From Methanobrevibacter_A acididurans (lineage in GTDB: Archaea > Methanobacteriota > Methanobacteria > Methanobacteriales > Methanobacteriaceae): 64,000 nucleotides of DNA. The position numbers and the translations under genes were made by a program. The notes under the pieces are model-generated. The model was given only the letters and a program-made list of their open reading frames with translations. It was not told where the DNA came from and ran no database searches. Shown piece by piece: positions 46,233 through 55,888 of this stretch (position 1 is the stretch's first letter; each line of letters starts with the position of its first letter). The stretch covers positions 930,001-994,000 of the forward strand of contig NZ_CP166991.1 of the NCBI RefSeq assembly GCF_046197875.1, written 5' to 3'.

Positions 46233-46376
46233 TTAATATTCATCTGTGAAGTATACATAGATAAAGTATGCTATTAATAATATGACTATTATTGGTAGTA
46301 ACCACATGAATACTTTAAATATTATTACTGCAATTAAGATTGCAATTATTATTAATATTAATTGTTCTAATTCCAT
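46233..46376 (-). CDS. Small 47-residue membrane protein
   Basis: A short frame starting MELEQLILIIIAILIAVIIF and ending VYFTDEY, almost entirely two membrane helices. There is no clear ribosome site, but TTTATATA on the minus strand at 46407-46400 lies 24-31 bases upstream, as expected for a leaderless transcript. Conservation is unknown. Confidence 0.55.
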   Translation of the reverse strand: MELEQLILIIIAILIAVIIFKVFMWLLPIIVILLIAYFIYVYFTDEY

Positions 46377-46468
46377 AAGCTAATTTAACATATTTATAGT
46401 ATATAAATTTAATTAAGTATAAATTATAAATTAATAATTATTAAGAATTTTTTTTACAGGTTATTTAA

Positions 46469-47035
46469 ATGAATAAAATTATTATTATTAACAATAAAGG
46501 TCAGTATAATCATAGAATTCAAAGAAGTTTATCTTATCTTGATATTCCTTCAGAATTAGTTCCAAATTCATTAAGTATTGATGAAATTTTAGAAAAAGAA
46601 CCAATGGGTTTAATTATTGGGGGCGGTCCATCTGCAGAGGGTGCTGGTAATACTGTAGAGTATATTAAGAATATTGATGTTCCTATATTAGGTATTTGTT
46701 TAGGTCATCAATTAATAGCTAAGGCTTTTAATGGTGAGGTTACTAGTAGTGAAACTGAAAGTTATGCTCAAGTTACTATTGATATTCTTAATGATGATAA
46801 TCTTTTTAAAGGTTTAGCTCCAAATATGGATGTTTGGAGTAGTCATAAAGATGAAATTGTGAAATTACCTGAAGATTTTAAGATTATAGCTAATAGTGAT
46901 TTGTGTGATATTGAAGCTATTAAACATGAAAATAAAGATATTTATGGTATTCAGTTTCATCCCGAAGTCCATACTACACCATTAGGTGATGAAATTTTTA
47001 TGAATTTTTATAAAATTTGTAAGGATAAATTATAA
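46469..47035 (+). CDS. guaAA: GMP synthase glutamine amidotransferase subunit
   Basis: 188 residues, class I glutaminase. Nucleophile C77 in GICLGHQLIA and His/Glu pair H164/E166 in FHPEVH. It supplies ammonia to the PPase subunit (47997-48923) to make GMP from XMP. Archaeal two-subunit type. Unusually for the pair, the two genes are separated by a minus-strand zinc-ribbon gene and an 86-codon gene. Confidence 0.94.
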   Translation: MNKIIIINNKGQYNHRIQRSLSYLDIPSELVPNSLSIDEILEKEPMGLIIGGGPSAEGAGNTVEYIKNIDVPILGICLGHQLIAKAFNGEVTSSETESYAQVTIDILNDDNLFKGLAPNMDVWSSHKDEIVKLPEDFKIIANSDLCDIEAIKHENKDIYGIQFHPEVHTTPLGDEIFMNFYKICKDKL

Positions 47036-47140
47036 AATCAATTTATTTTTAAATTTTTATATTTTATCCTGATAATTATTTTTTTTAATTTTTTTTTAAG
47101 GTAATGAGAAAATTTTAAAAATAATTTAATTTATTTTTTT

Positions 47141-47425
47141 TTAGTCTTTGTATCCACAGCAGTTTTTCTTGTCGTGGGGGGTATTAGGGTTTGCATGGTC
47201 TGGTGCTGGTTTTCCACAGGTTAATGGTCCTTGTCCTCGTGCAGATCCACAGCATCCTCCTCTCATTTTATTATGATTTAGGATTGCTTCTACATCTAAG
47301 TCTTTTACTTCTTCTATTAATTGAATTTCTTCACTGTGACATTTTGGGCAAACTTTATGTTCTCCGTTTAGGGTTATCCAAGTAAATCCGCAATTTTTAC
47401 ATGTGTATTTTAAATTTTTTTCCAT
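47141..47425 (-). CDS. Cys-rich zinc-ribbon protein
   Basis: 94 residues. The N-terminal ribbon YTCKNCGFTWITLNGEHKVCPKC is followed by a helical part and a Cys/Gly-rich tail (GGCCGSARGQGPLTCGK ... CCGYKD). Probably binds two metals. No enzyme motif. Possibly a regulator or metal-handling protein; unknown. Confidence 0.7.
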   Translation of the reverse strand: MEKNLKYTCKNCGFTWITLNGEHKVCPKCHSEEIQLIEEVKDLDVEAILNHNKMRGGCCGSARGQGPLTCGKPAPDHANPNTPHDKKNCCGYKD

Positions 47426-47493
47426 TTTAATGAATCTCCAAATTTTTTTTTATAGTAGATTTTGATTTTTTATTTTTTTTTACTACTAAGTAT

Positions 47494-47511
47494 TATGAAT
47501 ATATATTCATA
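47494..47511. promoter_or_regulatory. 18-bp perfect palindrome
   Basis: TATGAATATATATTCATA, fully self-complementary, 69 bases upstream of the zinc-ribbon gene start. It could be an operator overlapping a promoter; TATA-like CTTTATAAGG lies next to it on minus. The rest of this ~290-base spacer holds only AT-rich sequence and the ribosome site of the following gene. Confidence 0.5.
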
Positions 47512-47717
47512 ACTCCTTATAAAGATATTGGAAAAAATAATCTTAATAAAAAAAATCACAACAAAATAAGATAATCAAAACTAATACCAGTCATAAAAAA
47601 AGAAAAAATTAATAAAAAGTAATTTAATTTTAAATCTTAGAAAACTATAATTAAAATAAATAATATAAATAAAAACCATATTTATAGATTTATTAAAAAA
47701 ATTTTAGGAGATAAAAA

Positions 47718-47978
47718 ATGATAGATAATTCTGAAGATTTAAAAAATAAAGCATTAGACAATAAAGTTGGAATCCGTAAAGAATACGTTAATATCATAGT
47801 TGGAGATGAAGAACAAAGTTTCAAAATCGCAGGTATTGGACAAAAAGCTGTAAAACTTGAAAAATACATTAAATATGATGATATCATGGAAGCTGTTGAT
47901 AGTGGTCATGAAGACGGATTAGAAGCAATTATTAAAAAAATCATTGAAGATTATGAACCTCCAGCTGAAGAAGAATAA
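47718..47978 (+). CDS. Small acidic protein upstream of guaAB
   Basis: 86 residues, acidic, mixed alpha/beta (RKEYVNIIVGDEEQSFKIAG). No cysteines or known motif. It lies 18 bases before guaAB with TTTTAGGAGAT upstream, so it is co-transcribed. Probably a conserved archaeal protein of unknown role; coupling to purine synthesis is inferred from position. Confidence 0.75.
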   Translation: MIDNSEDLKNKALDNKVGIRKEYVNIIVGDEEQSFKIAGIGQKAVKLEKYIKYDDIMEAVDSGHEDGLEAIIKKIIEDYEPPAEEE

Positions 47979-47996
47979 AAAATTCAGGTTAAAATC

Positions 47997-48923
<927 letters not shown>

Positions 48924-48938
48924 AAATTTAATTAGAAT

Positions 48939-49652
48939 ATGTCAAATGAAGAAACAAAAAAATGTGAATATTGTGGGAGAGAAATACCCATAAAAGCCCA
49001 GAAATGTAGATACTGTTATAATTGGGTTAGTGATGAAGCTATATCAAGAAACCATATTCCAAATAGTTACAACACTAAAGAAAACATCCCCTCCATAAAT
49101 CACATTAATAATGAAAATTTTATGTATAAAAATAGGGAAAATTTCTTAAATTCTAATAAACAAGAATTTAAGGAAAATGGTTCTATTACGTACAATCATG
49201 CTTTTCCTATTAGACGTTTATTCCTTTTAATGATTACTACATTTGGATTATATTCTATTTATTGGTTTTATAATAATAGTAAAATCTTAAAAGAAAATTA
49301 TGGTAAAAATATTAGTGTAGGTGTACGTACCTTTATTTTTACTTTTATTCCTATTGGTAATTGGATAGTATTTTACTATTTACTTAATGATTGGGAAGAT
49401 TTAATAGAATCTAGAGGAATTGAATCATTTTCTTCACCTGCTAATTTGTTAATTTATATTTGTATACCCTTTTTAGGTTTATGGAGTATTATTAACATTC
49501 AAGAATCTATGAATGATTTTTGGAGAATAGAAGATTTAAATCTTAGAACAAAAAGAAGTTTTACAAACACTGAAATAATTGTTATGATAATTTTTAGTAT
49601 AATTTGGATTTTACTAATCTTTTTTATCTTAACACTAATAGTATTCATTTAA
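48939..49652 (+). CDS. Zinc-ribbon DUF4234-type membrane protein
   Basis: 237 residues. Zinc ribbon CEYCGREIPIKAQKCRYC at the N-terminus, an Asn-rich linker, then a domain with about four membrane helices beginning FPIRRLFLLMITTFGLYSIY, typical of DUF4234. Function unknown. It starts 15 bases after guaAB, so may share its transcript. Confidence 0.75.
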   Translation: MSNEETKKCEYCGREIPIKAQKCRYCYNWVSDEAISRNHIPNSYNTKENIPSINHINNENFMYKNRENFLNSNKQEFKENGSITYNHAFPIRRLFLLMITTFGLYSIYWFYNNSKILKENYGKNISVGVRTFIFTFIPIGNWIVFYYLLNDWEDLIESRGIESFSSPANLLIYICIPFLGLWSIINIQESMNDFWRIEDLNLRTKRSFTNTEIIVMIIFSIIWILLIFFILTLIVFI

Positions 49653-49683
49653 AAAAAAATTTATTTTATTTAATTTGATTTTT

Positions 49684-50871
49684 ATGTCAAAAACAACAAA
49701 AAATGCTTACCTTGAAAAGTTAACTAAAGATCTTCAGATGAAATCTGTTAAGGTAGGTAAAGATCTTGAAGGTAGTACTCCTCCTAGTGTTTTTATTGGT
49801 AGATGGAGTTATCCTAAAGTATATGCTGGACCAATGATGGTTAATGAAAAAGGAGATACTAGTATTGTGGATTCTCCAGAATCATGGTTACCTGAACATA
49901 AAACTCAAGATGAAATTATCAATTACCGTCTTAATTTAGTAAGAGGTAAGCAATTAATCAGTATTAAGGATTTAGATAATCCTTTTGTTGAGAAGTTGCA
50001 GGATATTTCTTTAGCTAGTAAATCTATTGATAGTGAAGCTACTTTTGGTAAAATTCCTCATGGTAGTGTTTTAAGTGAGGATAGTACCCCTCATGGTCCT
50101 AGTGCTGTGATTGAAAAGTTTGATATTGATGCTGTTAAATGGGATCATCAATTAGAGAAATCTTATTATGATACTGATTTAAAAGCTGCTGAAGCTGTTA
50201 TGGGTTTGCATGATAAAGATGTTCCGTTTAGTAATATGCAAAAAGCTTTTAGTGTTGGTGCTTTTGGTATTGGTAAAAGTCGTAAGTTAGTTCCTACTCG
50301 TTGGAGTATTACTGCTTGTGATACTACTTTAGCAGATGGTTTACTTAAATCTGTTAGGAATTATCCTATTATTGATTCTTATCGTGTTTATGAATATTAT
50401 AGTTTAAAGAATAAGTATATTATTATTTTATTACCTGTTGAATGGCAGTATGAATGGACTGAAGCTTTTATTAAAATTCTTGGTCAAGAGGAAATGATTT
50501 TTAGTGATTATGAATTAAATGGTGGTAAAAAGGAATATTCTTCTGTTGGTGGTTGTTATTATACTGCTAAATATGCTGTACTTGATGAATTAGCTCGTGA
50601 AAAGAAACAAGCTGGTTTAATTATTTTACGTGAAGCTTATAATGGTTATGTTCCTTTAGGTGTTTTTAATGTTAGAGAAAATATTAAATTTGCTATGCAA
50701 GAACCTTATAAAGAGTTTGAAGATTTAAAATCTTGCCTACATTATGCTAGTACTCAACTTAAAATTCCTATTAGTAAGTATGTTAAGGTTAGTACTTTAT
50801 TAAATGAGTTACTTCATTCTCATCAAACTACTTTGGATAATTTTTTTAAGAAAAGTCCAAAATATCAATGA
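49684..50871 (+). CDS. nreA: DNA repair protein NreA
   Basis: 395 residues from the ATG at 49684 (a TTG nine bases earlier is in frame). Conserved Nre blocks: PPSVFIGRWSYPKVYAGPMM and RKLVPTRWSITACDTTLADG. The C-terminus reads HQTTLDNFFKKSPKYQ, a textbook PCNA-interacting box (QxxLxxFF). Nre proteins take part in archaeal DNA repair through PCNA. No N-terminal zinc finger is seen. It overlaps the next gene by four bases. Confidence 0.88.
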   Translation: MSKTTKNAYLEKLTKDLQMKSVKVGKDLEGSTPPSVFIGRWSYPKVYAGPMMVNEKGDTSIVDSPESWLPEHKTQDEIINYRLNLVRGKQLISIKDLDNPFVEKLQDISLASKSIDSEATFGKIPHGSVLSEDSTPHGPSAVIEKFDIDAVKWDHQLEKSYYDTDLKAAEAVMGLHDKDVPFSNMQKAFSVGAFGIGKSRKLVPTRWSITACDTTLADGLLKSVRNYPIIDSYRVYEYYSLKNKYIIILLPVEWQYEWTEAFIKILGQEEMIFSDYELNGGKKEYSSVGGCYYTAKYAVLDELAREKKQAGLIILREAYNGYVPLGVFNVRENIKFAMQEPYKEFEDLKSCLHYASTQLKIPISKYVKVSTLLNELLHSHQTTLDNFFKKSPKYQ

Positions 50872-51872
50872 AAATAATTATTAAATGGATAAATGTTATT
50901 ATGAAATTAAAGTTAGCATATAAAAAACCAAGTAAAATTACTCAAATAAATATGTCTTCTTCTTGTATTGGGTTAAATAATGGGGATTATAATCAAAAAG
51001 CATGTGATAAAATTAAAAAGTTTACTAAGCATGATAGTTGTAAACTTGTTAATAGTGGGAATAGTGCTATTTTTGTTGCTATGAATAATGTTAAAGGTGA
51101 CATTATCATTCCAGATCAAGGGGCTTGGCATGGTTTTAAACAAATTGCTAAGTTTTTAGGTAAAAATTTAGTTACTGTTAAAACCTATTATGGTTTGGTT
51201 AAAACTGATTTTTTAGATGAAATTCTTGATGATATTAGTGAGGGTTCTGCTTTATTTTTAACTAGTTTGGCTGCTTATACTGCTGAGCAAGATATGAAGA
51301 GTATTAGTAAATATTGTAGGGATAATGGTATTTTACTTGTTGAGGATGTATCTGGAAGTATTGGTGATACTCATGAACATTTATGTAATGGTTTTTATTC
51401 AGATGTAATTGTTGGTTCTACTGGTGAGCCTAAAATTGTTAATGTAGGTAATGGTGGATTTATAAGTACTAGTATTCCTAATTTTTTTAAGGATTCTAAT
51501 ATTCTTTTAAAAAGTTTTAAATGTGATAAGATTACTTGTGTTGGTATTTATAATGAGTTAAATTTTGCTAAGTCTAATTTTGTTAATACTGTTAATGCAT
51601 GTAATATTTTAAAAAAAGGTATTAATAATGTAATGCATCCGGATAAAAGAGGTATTAATGTTATTTTCCGGAATGATAATGCTAAGGAACTTAGTTGGAA
51701 ACTTAGAGATTCATTTGATGTTGAAGGTAGAGGCATTATTACTCGTTGCCCTAATTATAATCGTTTAAAAATTAAGGGAATTGCTTTGGAAGTTAAAAAT
51801 TTAGATGTTAAATGTTTAACTAAAAATAATCTTAAGAGTATTATAGATATTACTAATAGTATTAATGAATAA
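50868..51872 (+). CDS. PLP-dependent DegT/DnrJ-like aminotransferase
   Basis: 334 residues. It resembles fold-type I sugar aminotransferases: NSGNSAIFVAMNN (substrate loop), ILLVEDVSGSIGDTH (Asp that binds the pyridine N) and GSTGEPKIVNVGNGGF, whose Lys would bind PLP. Shorter than typical members and clearly divergent, so specificity is open. ATGA overlap with nreA suggests coupling; the ATG at 50901 is an alternative start. Confidence 0.7.
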   Translation: MKIIIKWINVIMKLKLAYKKPSKITQINMSSSCIGLNNGDYNQKACDKIKKFTKHDSCKLVNSGNSAIFVAMNNVKGDIIIPDQGAWHGFKQIAKFLGKNLVTVKTYYGLVKTDFLDEILDDISEGSALFLTSLAAYTAEQDMKSISKYCRDNGILLVEDVSGSIGDTHEHLCNGFYSDVIVGSTGEPKIVNVGNGGFISTSIPNFFKDSNILLKSFKCDKITCVGIYNELNFAKSNFVNTVNACNILKKGINNVMHPDKRGINVIFRNDNAKELSWKLRDSFDVEGRGIITRCPNYNRLKIKGIALEVKNLDVKCLTKNNLKSIIDITNSINE

Positions 51873-51880
51873 AATTTTTT

Positions 51881-52387
51881 TTATTGATCTACAACTAATT
51901 TTGAAGATCTGTCAATTAATATGCTTGTGATGTCCATGATCTTTAATTCTTTTTCTGAAATATCATAAATCTTTAATAATTTATCAATTTCTGGTGATAA
52001 AACATTATCATCTCGTGTGAACATATCATTTAATTGATCAATGAAATAATCTGGACAGTTTATTAAAATGATGCATATATTCATTTTTCCTTCATGTAAA
52101 CCTAACATTTTAAAAGCTTTACTAATCTGTCTTTGACCACTAGTACGTAGGAGAATTTCAACACCTAAATCCTTAGCCAAATTCTCATCACGATTAAAAG
52201 CATTGAAAGATTGAATAATACCATGTTCAATATGCTTTAAACCAGCAATACCATCCGCATTTAAAAGTTGAACAATAGTACCATCACAACAATTATCACG
52301 TAAACTATCAACATTATCTAAAGTTTCACTAACACTACTAACATTAGCAGTATAACCTAAAATTTCAATATTTTTATCATTAAACAT
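51881..52387 (-). CDS. cgi121: KEOPS complex subunit Cgi121
   Basis: 168 residues. Family marks: GLKHIEHGIIQSFNAFNRDE and LGVEILLRTSGQRQISKAFK. Cgi121 binds Bud32 within KEOPS, which makes threonylcarbamoyladenosine on tRNA. The rest of KEOPS is not in the window. It follows cimA by two bases on the same strand. Confidence 0.85.
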   Translation of the reverse strand: MFNDKNIEILGYTANVSSVSETLDNVDSLRDNCCDGTIVQLLNADGIAGLKHIEHGIIQSFNAFNRDENLAKDLGVEILLRTSGQRQISKAFKMLGLHEGKMNICIILINCPDYFIDQLNDMFTRDDNVLSPEIDKLLKIYDISEKELKIMDITSILIDRSSKLVVDQ

Positions 52388-52389
52388 TT

Positions 52390-53880
52390 TTATTCATCTT
52401 GTTTCTTCTTAATTTCTAATAAACGATTAACTCCAATAATATAAGCTTCCACACTAGCATTAATAATATCAGGTTGAGTACTACGTGCAGATATTACATT
52501 ATTACCTAAACGTAATTTAACAATTACATCAATTAAAGCATCAGCTCCACCAGTGATAGCATCTACATGATACTCTTCTAATTCAACATCAGCAAACTCT
52601 TTAACACCCTTATTCACAGCATTAATTGCAGCATCAACTGGTCCAACACCAATACCTGCTTCAAGTATCATTTGATTTTCTAAACCTAATTTAACAGAAG
52701 CTGTAGGAGTAACCCTATTACTACTTACAATGGTTACTTCTTGTAAATCAACTTTAGTATCTTCAGCAATATCCATAACATAATCTGAAATAGCTTGAAT
52801 ATCTGCATCAGTTACAATTTTACCTTTATCTGCTAAATTTTTAACTAAATCAAAAATTTTAGATAACTCTTTATTAGTAGTGTATATTCCTAATTGTTCT
52901 AAACGATTTTGTAAACCTTTACTTCCCACATGTTTACCAAGAACAAATCTTCTATGATTACCCACTAATTCAGGATTAAAAGGTTCATAAGTATGAGAAT
53001 TTTTCAACATACCATCAGAATGTATACCTGACTCGTGTGAAAAAGCATTCTCACCAACTATAGCTTTATTAGGTTCCAAATAAGCTCCAGTTAACCGTGA
53101 CACCATTTTACTTGCAGAATATAATTGATTTAAATTAATATTAGTTGAATAATTATCATATAACTGATTTAAAGAAACTACAACTTCTTCAAGTGAAGCA
53201 TTACCTGCTCGCTCACCAATACCATTTACAGTTACATGAAATTCACTTGCACCTCCACGTATTCCAGCTAAAGTATTAGCAGTAGATAATCCAAAATCAT
53301 TATGACAATGAACATCAACAGGGACTCCTAAGCTTGATAATTCTTTATAAAAATTTAGTGATTTTTCAGGAGTTAACATACTAACAGTATCACAAGGACA
53401 AATACGACAAGCACCAGCACTTATAGTTTGTTTAAAAACCTCCTTTAAAAAATTCATATCACTACGAGTTGAATCCTCAGCAGATAATAATATTTTTAAA
53501 CCATGACTTTTAGCATATTCAGTTACATTCACTGCTTGATTTAAAACTTCTCCAGGTGATTTTTTTAATTTATATTCCATATGAATAGGACTAGTAGGAA
53601 CAACTAAATTAACCATACTAACATCACAATCAAGACAATAATCTACATCCTCTTTTAAAATTCTTGCAAAACTTGCAATTTCTGCATTTAAATTTTCATG
53701 AGCAATATCTTGTATAGCTTCTCTTTCCCCTTTACTAGTGATAGCTGAACCCGCTTCAATAATATCTACACCCAATTCATCTAATCTTAAAGCAATAGCT
53801 AACTTTTCTGTTGGTGTTAATGAAATCCCAGGAGTTTGTTCACCATCTCTTAAAGTTGTATCATATACTTTGAGTTTCAT
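52390..53880 (-). CDS. cimA: (R)-citramalate synthase
   Basis: 496 residues, HMG-CoA lyase-like/LeuA family. Seen: DTTLRDGEQTPGISLTPTEK, EAGSAITSKGERE, metal ligands in VHCHNDFG, NGIGERAGNASLEEV, GKHVGSKGL, and a C-terminal LeuA allosteric domain (about 390-490). It is closer, from memory, to Methanocaldococcus CimA than to isopropylmalate or homocitrate synthases. It makes citramalate from pyruvate and acetyl-CoA for isoleucine synthesis; the allosteric domain suggests feedback control. Confidence 0.82.
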   Translation of the reverse strand: MKLKVYDTTLRDGEQTPGISLTPTEKLAIALRLDELGVDIIEAGSAITSKGEREAIQDIAHENLNAEIASFARILKEDVDYCLDCDVSMVNLVVPTSPIHMEYKLKKSPGEVLNQAVNVTEYAKSHGLKILLSAEDSTRSDMNFLKEVFKQTISAGACRICPCDTVSMLTPEKSLNFYKELSSLGVPVDVHCHNDFGLSTANTLAGIRGGASEFHVTVNGIGERAGNASLEEVVVSLNQLYDNYSTNINLNQLYSASKMVSRLTGAYLEPNKAIVGENAFSHESGIHSDGMLKNSHTYEPFNPELVGNHRRFVLGKHVGSKGLQNRLEQLGIYTTNKELSKIFDLVKNLADKGKIVTDADIQAISDYVMDIAEDTKVDLQEVTIVSSNRVTPTASVKLGLENQMILEAGIGVGPVDAAINAVNKGVKEFADVELEEYHVDAITGGADALIDVIVKLRLGNNVISARSTQPDIINASVEAYIIGVNRLLEIKKKQDE

Positions 53881-53907
53881 TATTTAATATCTCCTTTAAT
53901 ATTTGAT

Positions 53908-54951
53908 TTATATTTTTATTATTACAGATATTATTCTTGTTAAACTTCTATGCATTTTAATTTCATAATGTTCTAAAATTTTAAATCCTTTTTCATTCAT
54001 TATTGGATTAATATCAATATAATGAGGTGTTGCTAAAACAATTAAACCATCTTTTTTAAGATTACCTTCTAGTGAATCTAAAAATTCTTCTAATATTATA
54101 GTTGTACTTACACCACCTGTAGTTGTACTTATACCATAAGGTGGATCTGTCACTACCACATCAGCAGGTTCTAACATTTTTAATTGTTTAAAATCTATTT
54201 TATAAGTTTTATAATCTTTAATACCTACAAAGTCCAAGTTTAAAGCTGATCCATTTTTCATCTTCCAATTTATATCAGAACCTACAAGTTTAGCACCAAT
54301 TAAACCTGCTTCAATTAACATGCCCCCAGTTCCACAAAAAGGATCCAATAATAATTCACCCTCTTTAATTCGACTTAAATTAACCATACACCGTGCAAGT
54401 TTAGGACTCATACCTCCAGGGTGAAAAAATGGTCTTTTATGAGGTTTAGAATCTTCAAAATGTTTCTTATTTAATTTATATTTTTCCACACATAAAAAAA
54501 CAGTATCTTCAAAAACCACAACACGAATATAAGAATCAGAACCTACTAATTTAACTTTAATATTAGGAGTATTATCTAAAATATAGCCTCCAATATTTCG
54601 TTCGTATTTGACTGTATCTATATCACTATTAAATCTTTTAACTCGTACAACAAAATTATTCTTAATAAATTCACTCCAATCAATGTTTAAAACTGATTTT
54701 TCTAAATTTTCAAGAGTAGTTGTTTCAATTAATTGGTGCACTTCATGAGTATAAGCTAAACGATCTGTTAATCTTTTATAACTATGATTAAAAGTTTCTA
54801 AATCTAAATTTTCTAGTAAAGTTAAACCAGGTGTTAACTGATTTATATTTGCTTCTATATTTTCTGCATCCATTACAGCTTTTAATTCTGCAAGTGGTAA
54901 TTTTTCATGTTCTTGAGATTGGATTAAAAGTAGATTCATCAAAAATTTCAC
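53908..54951 (-). CDS. trmG10: tRNA (guanine-N2)-methyltransferase Trm-G10
   Basis: 347 residues. An N-terminal THUMP domain (~1-160) is followed by a Rossmann methyltransferase with PFCGTGGMLIEAGLIGAKLVG and the catalytic DPPYGIST. It methylates N2 of G10 in tRNA. The ATG at 54939 is an alternative to the GTG at 54951; AAGGAAT lies just before the GTG, too close to be ideal for it. Confidence 0.88.
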   Translation of the reverse strand: MKFLMNLLLIQSQEHEKLPLAELKAVMDAENIEANINQLTPGLTLLENLDLETFNHSYKRLTDRLAYTHEVHQLIETTTLENLEKSVLNIDWSEFIKNNFVVRVKRFNSDIDTVKYERNIGGYILDNTPNIKVKLVGSDSYIRVVVFEDTVFLCVEKYKLNKKHFEDSKPHKRPFFHPGGMSPKLARCMVNLSRIKEGELLLDPFCGTGGMLIEAGLIGAKLVGSDINWKMKNGSALNLDFVGIKDYKTYKIDFKQLKMLEPADVVVTDPPYGISTTTGGVSTTIILEEFLDSLEGNLKKDGLIVLATPHYIDINPIMNEKGFKILEHYEIKMHRSLTRIISVIIKI

Positions 54952-55063
54952 ATTCCTTAAATATTATTATAATTTATATTTATTCTATTATATTATAGTA
55001 TCACTTCTTAATTACTAATTAAATGAAAAAATTTTAAATTTAACATTAAACATATTATATATT

Positions 55064-55879
55064 ATGATTGAAAGTTCAATTTATGATAATTATAAAATAG
55101 ATTTTAGTGATAACTTTGAAACTAATGATGAATCTTATTATTTCATCTATAATACTAACCGTGAATTATATTTAAACGAAAATCTAAATGTTCCCCAATA
55201 TAAAGATGAATTAAGTGATTTTTGTATTAATTTTTTATTATATATTGGTACTTTTAAAGACAAACCCTGTTTCGTTGTTAATGTAGATAATAATACTAAT
55301 ACAAATTTTTATTCTCTTTTAGAAATTTATAATATGAATCCCATTTTATATCAGATGGCTGGAAGAGGAGTATTAATAAATGATTGGTACAATTCTTACA
55401 AGTATTGTGGCCATTGTGGATGTAAAACTGTACTTGATGAAAAAGATATGATGATGAAATGTCCTTCATGTGGGCAAGTTCATTATACTAGAATTGCTCC
55501 AGCTATAATAGTTGCTATAAATAATAATGGGAAACTTTTAATGGCTAAACACAGTTACCATAAAAATATTAATTATGCATTGATTGCAGGTTTTGTAGAA
55601 GCTGGTGAATCCATCGAAGAAGCTGTGCATAGAGAAGTTTTAGAAGAAGTTGGTATTAAAATTAAAAATTTAAAATATATGAGAAGCCAATCTTGGCCAT
55701 TTCCTAATTCATTAATGTTAGGTTTTACAGCTGATTATGAATCTGGTGAAATTAAAGTTGATCACGATGAAATTTTAAAAGCTAAATGGTTTAATGTTAA
55801 AGATATTGAATTACCACCATATGATATTAGTATTTCTTCATGGTTAATGGAAGATTTTATTAAAAAAAGTGAAAATTAA
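55064..55879 (+). CDS. nudC: NudC-like Nudix hydrolase (NAD+/NADH diphosphatase)
   Basis: 271 residues. Zinc ribbon KYCGHCGCKTVL...CPSCG (about 114-137) then Nudix box GFVEAGESIEEAVHREVLEE followed by VGI, matching Gx5Ex7REUxEExGU. The order N-terminal domain, zinc ribbon, Nudix is that of NudC. It cleaves NAD(H), and possibly NAD caps on RNA. No ribosome site is visible. Confidence 0.88.
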   Translation: MIESSIYDNYKIDFSDNFETNDESYYFIYNTNRELYLNENLNVPQYKDELSDFCINFLLYIGTFKDKPCFVVNVDNNTNTNFYSLLEIYNMNPILYQMAGRGVLINDWYNSYKYCGHCGCKTVLDEKDMMMKCPSCGQVHYTRIAPAIIVAINNNGKLLMAKHSYHKNINYALIAGFVEAGESIEEAVHREVLEEVGIKIKNLKYMRSQSWPFPNSLMLGFTADYESGEIKVDHDEILKAKWFNVKDIELPPYDISISSWLMEDFIKKSEN

Positions 55880-55888
55880 TATTTTATT

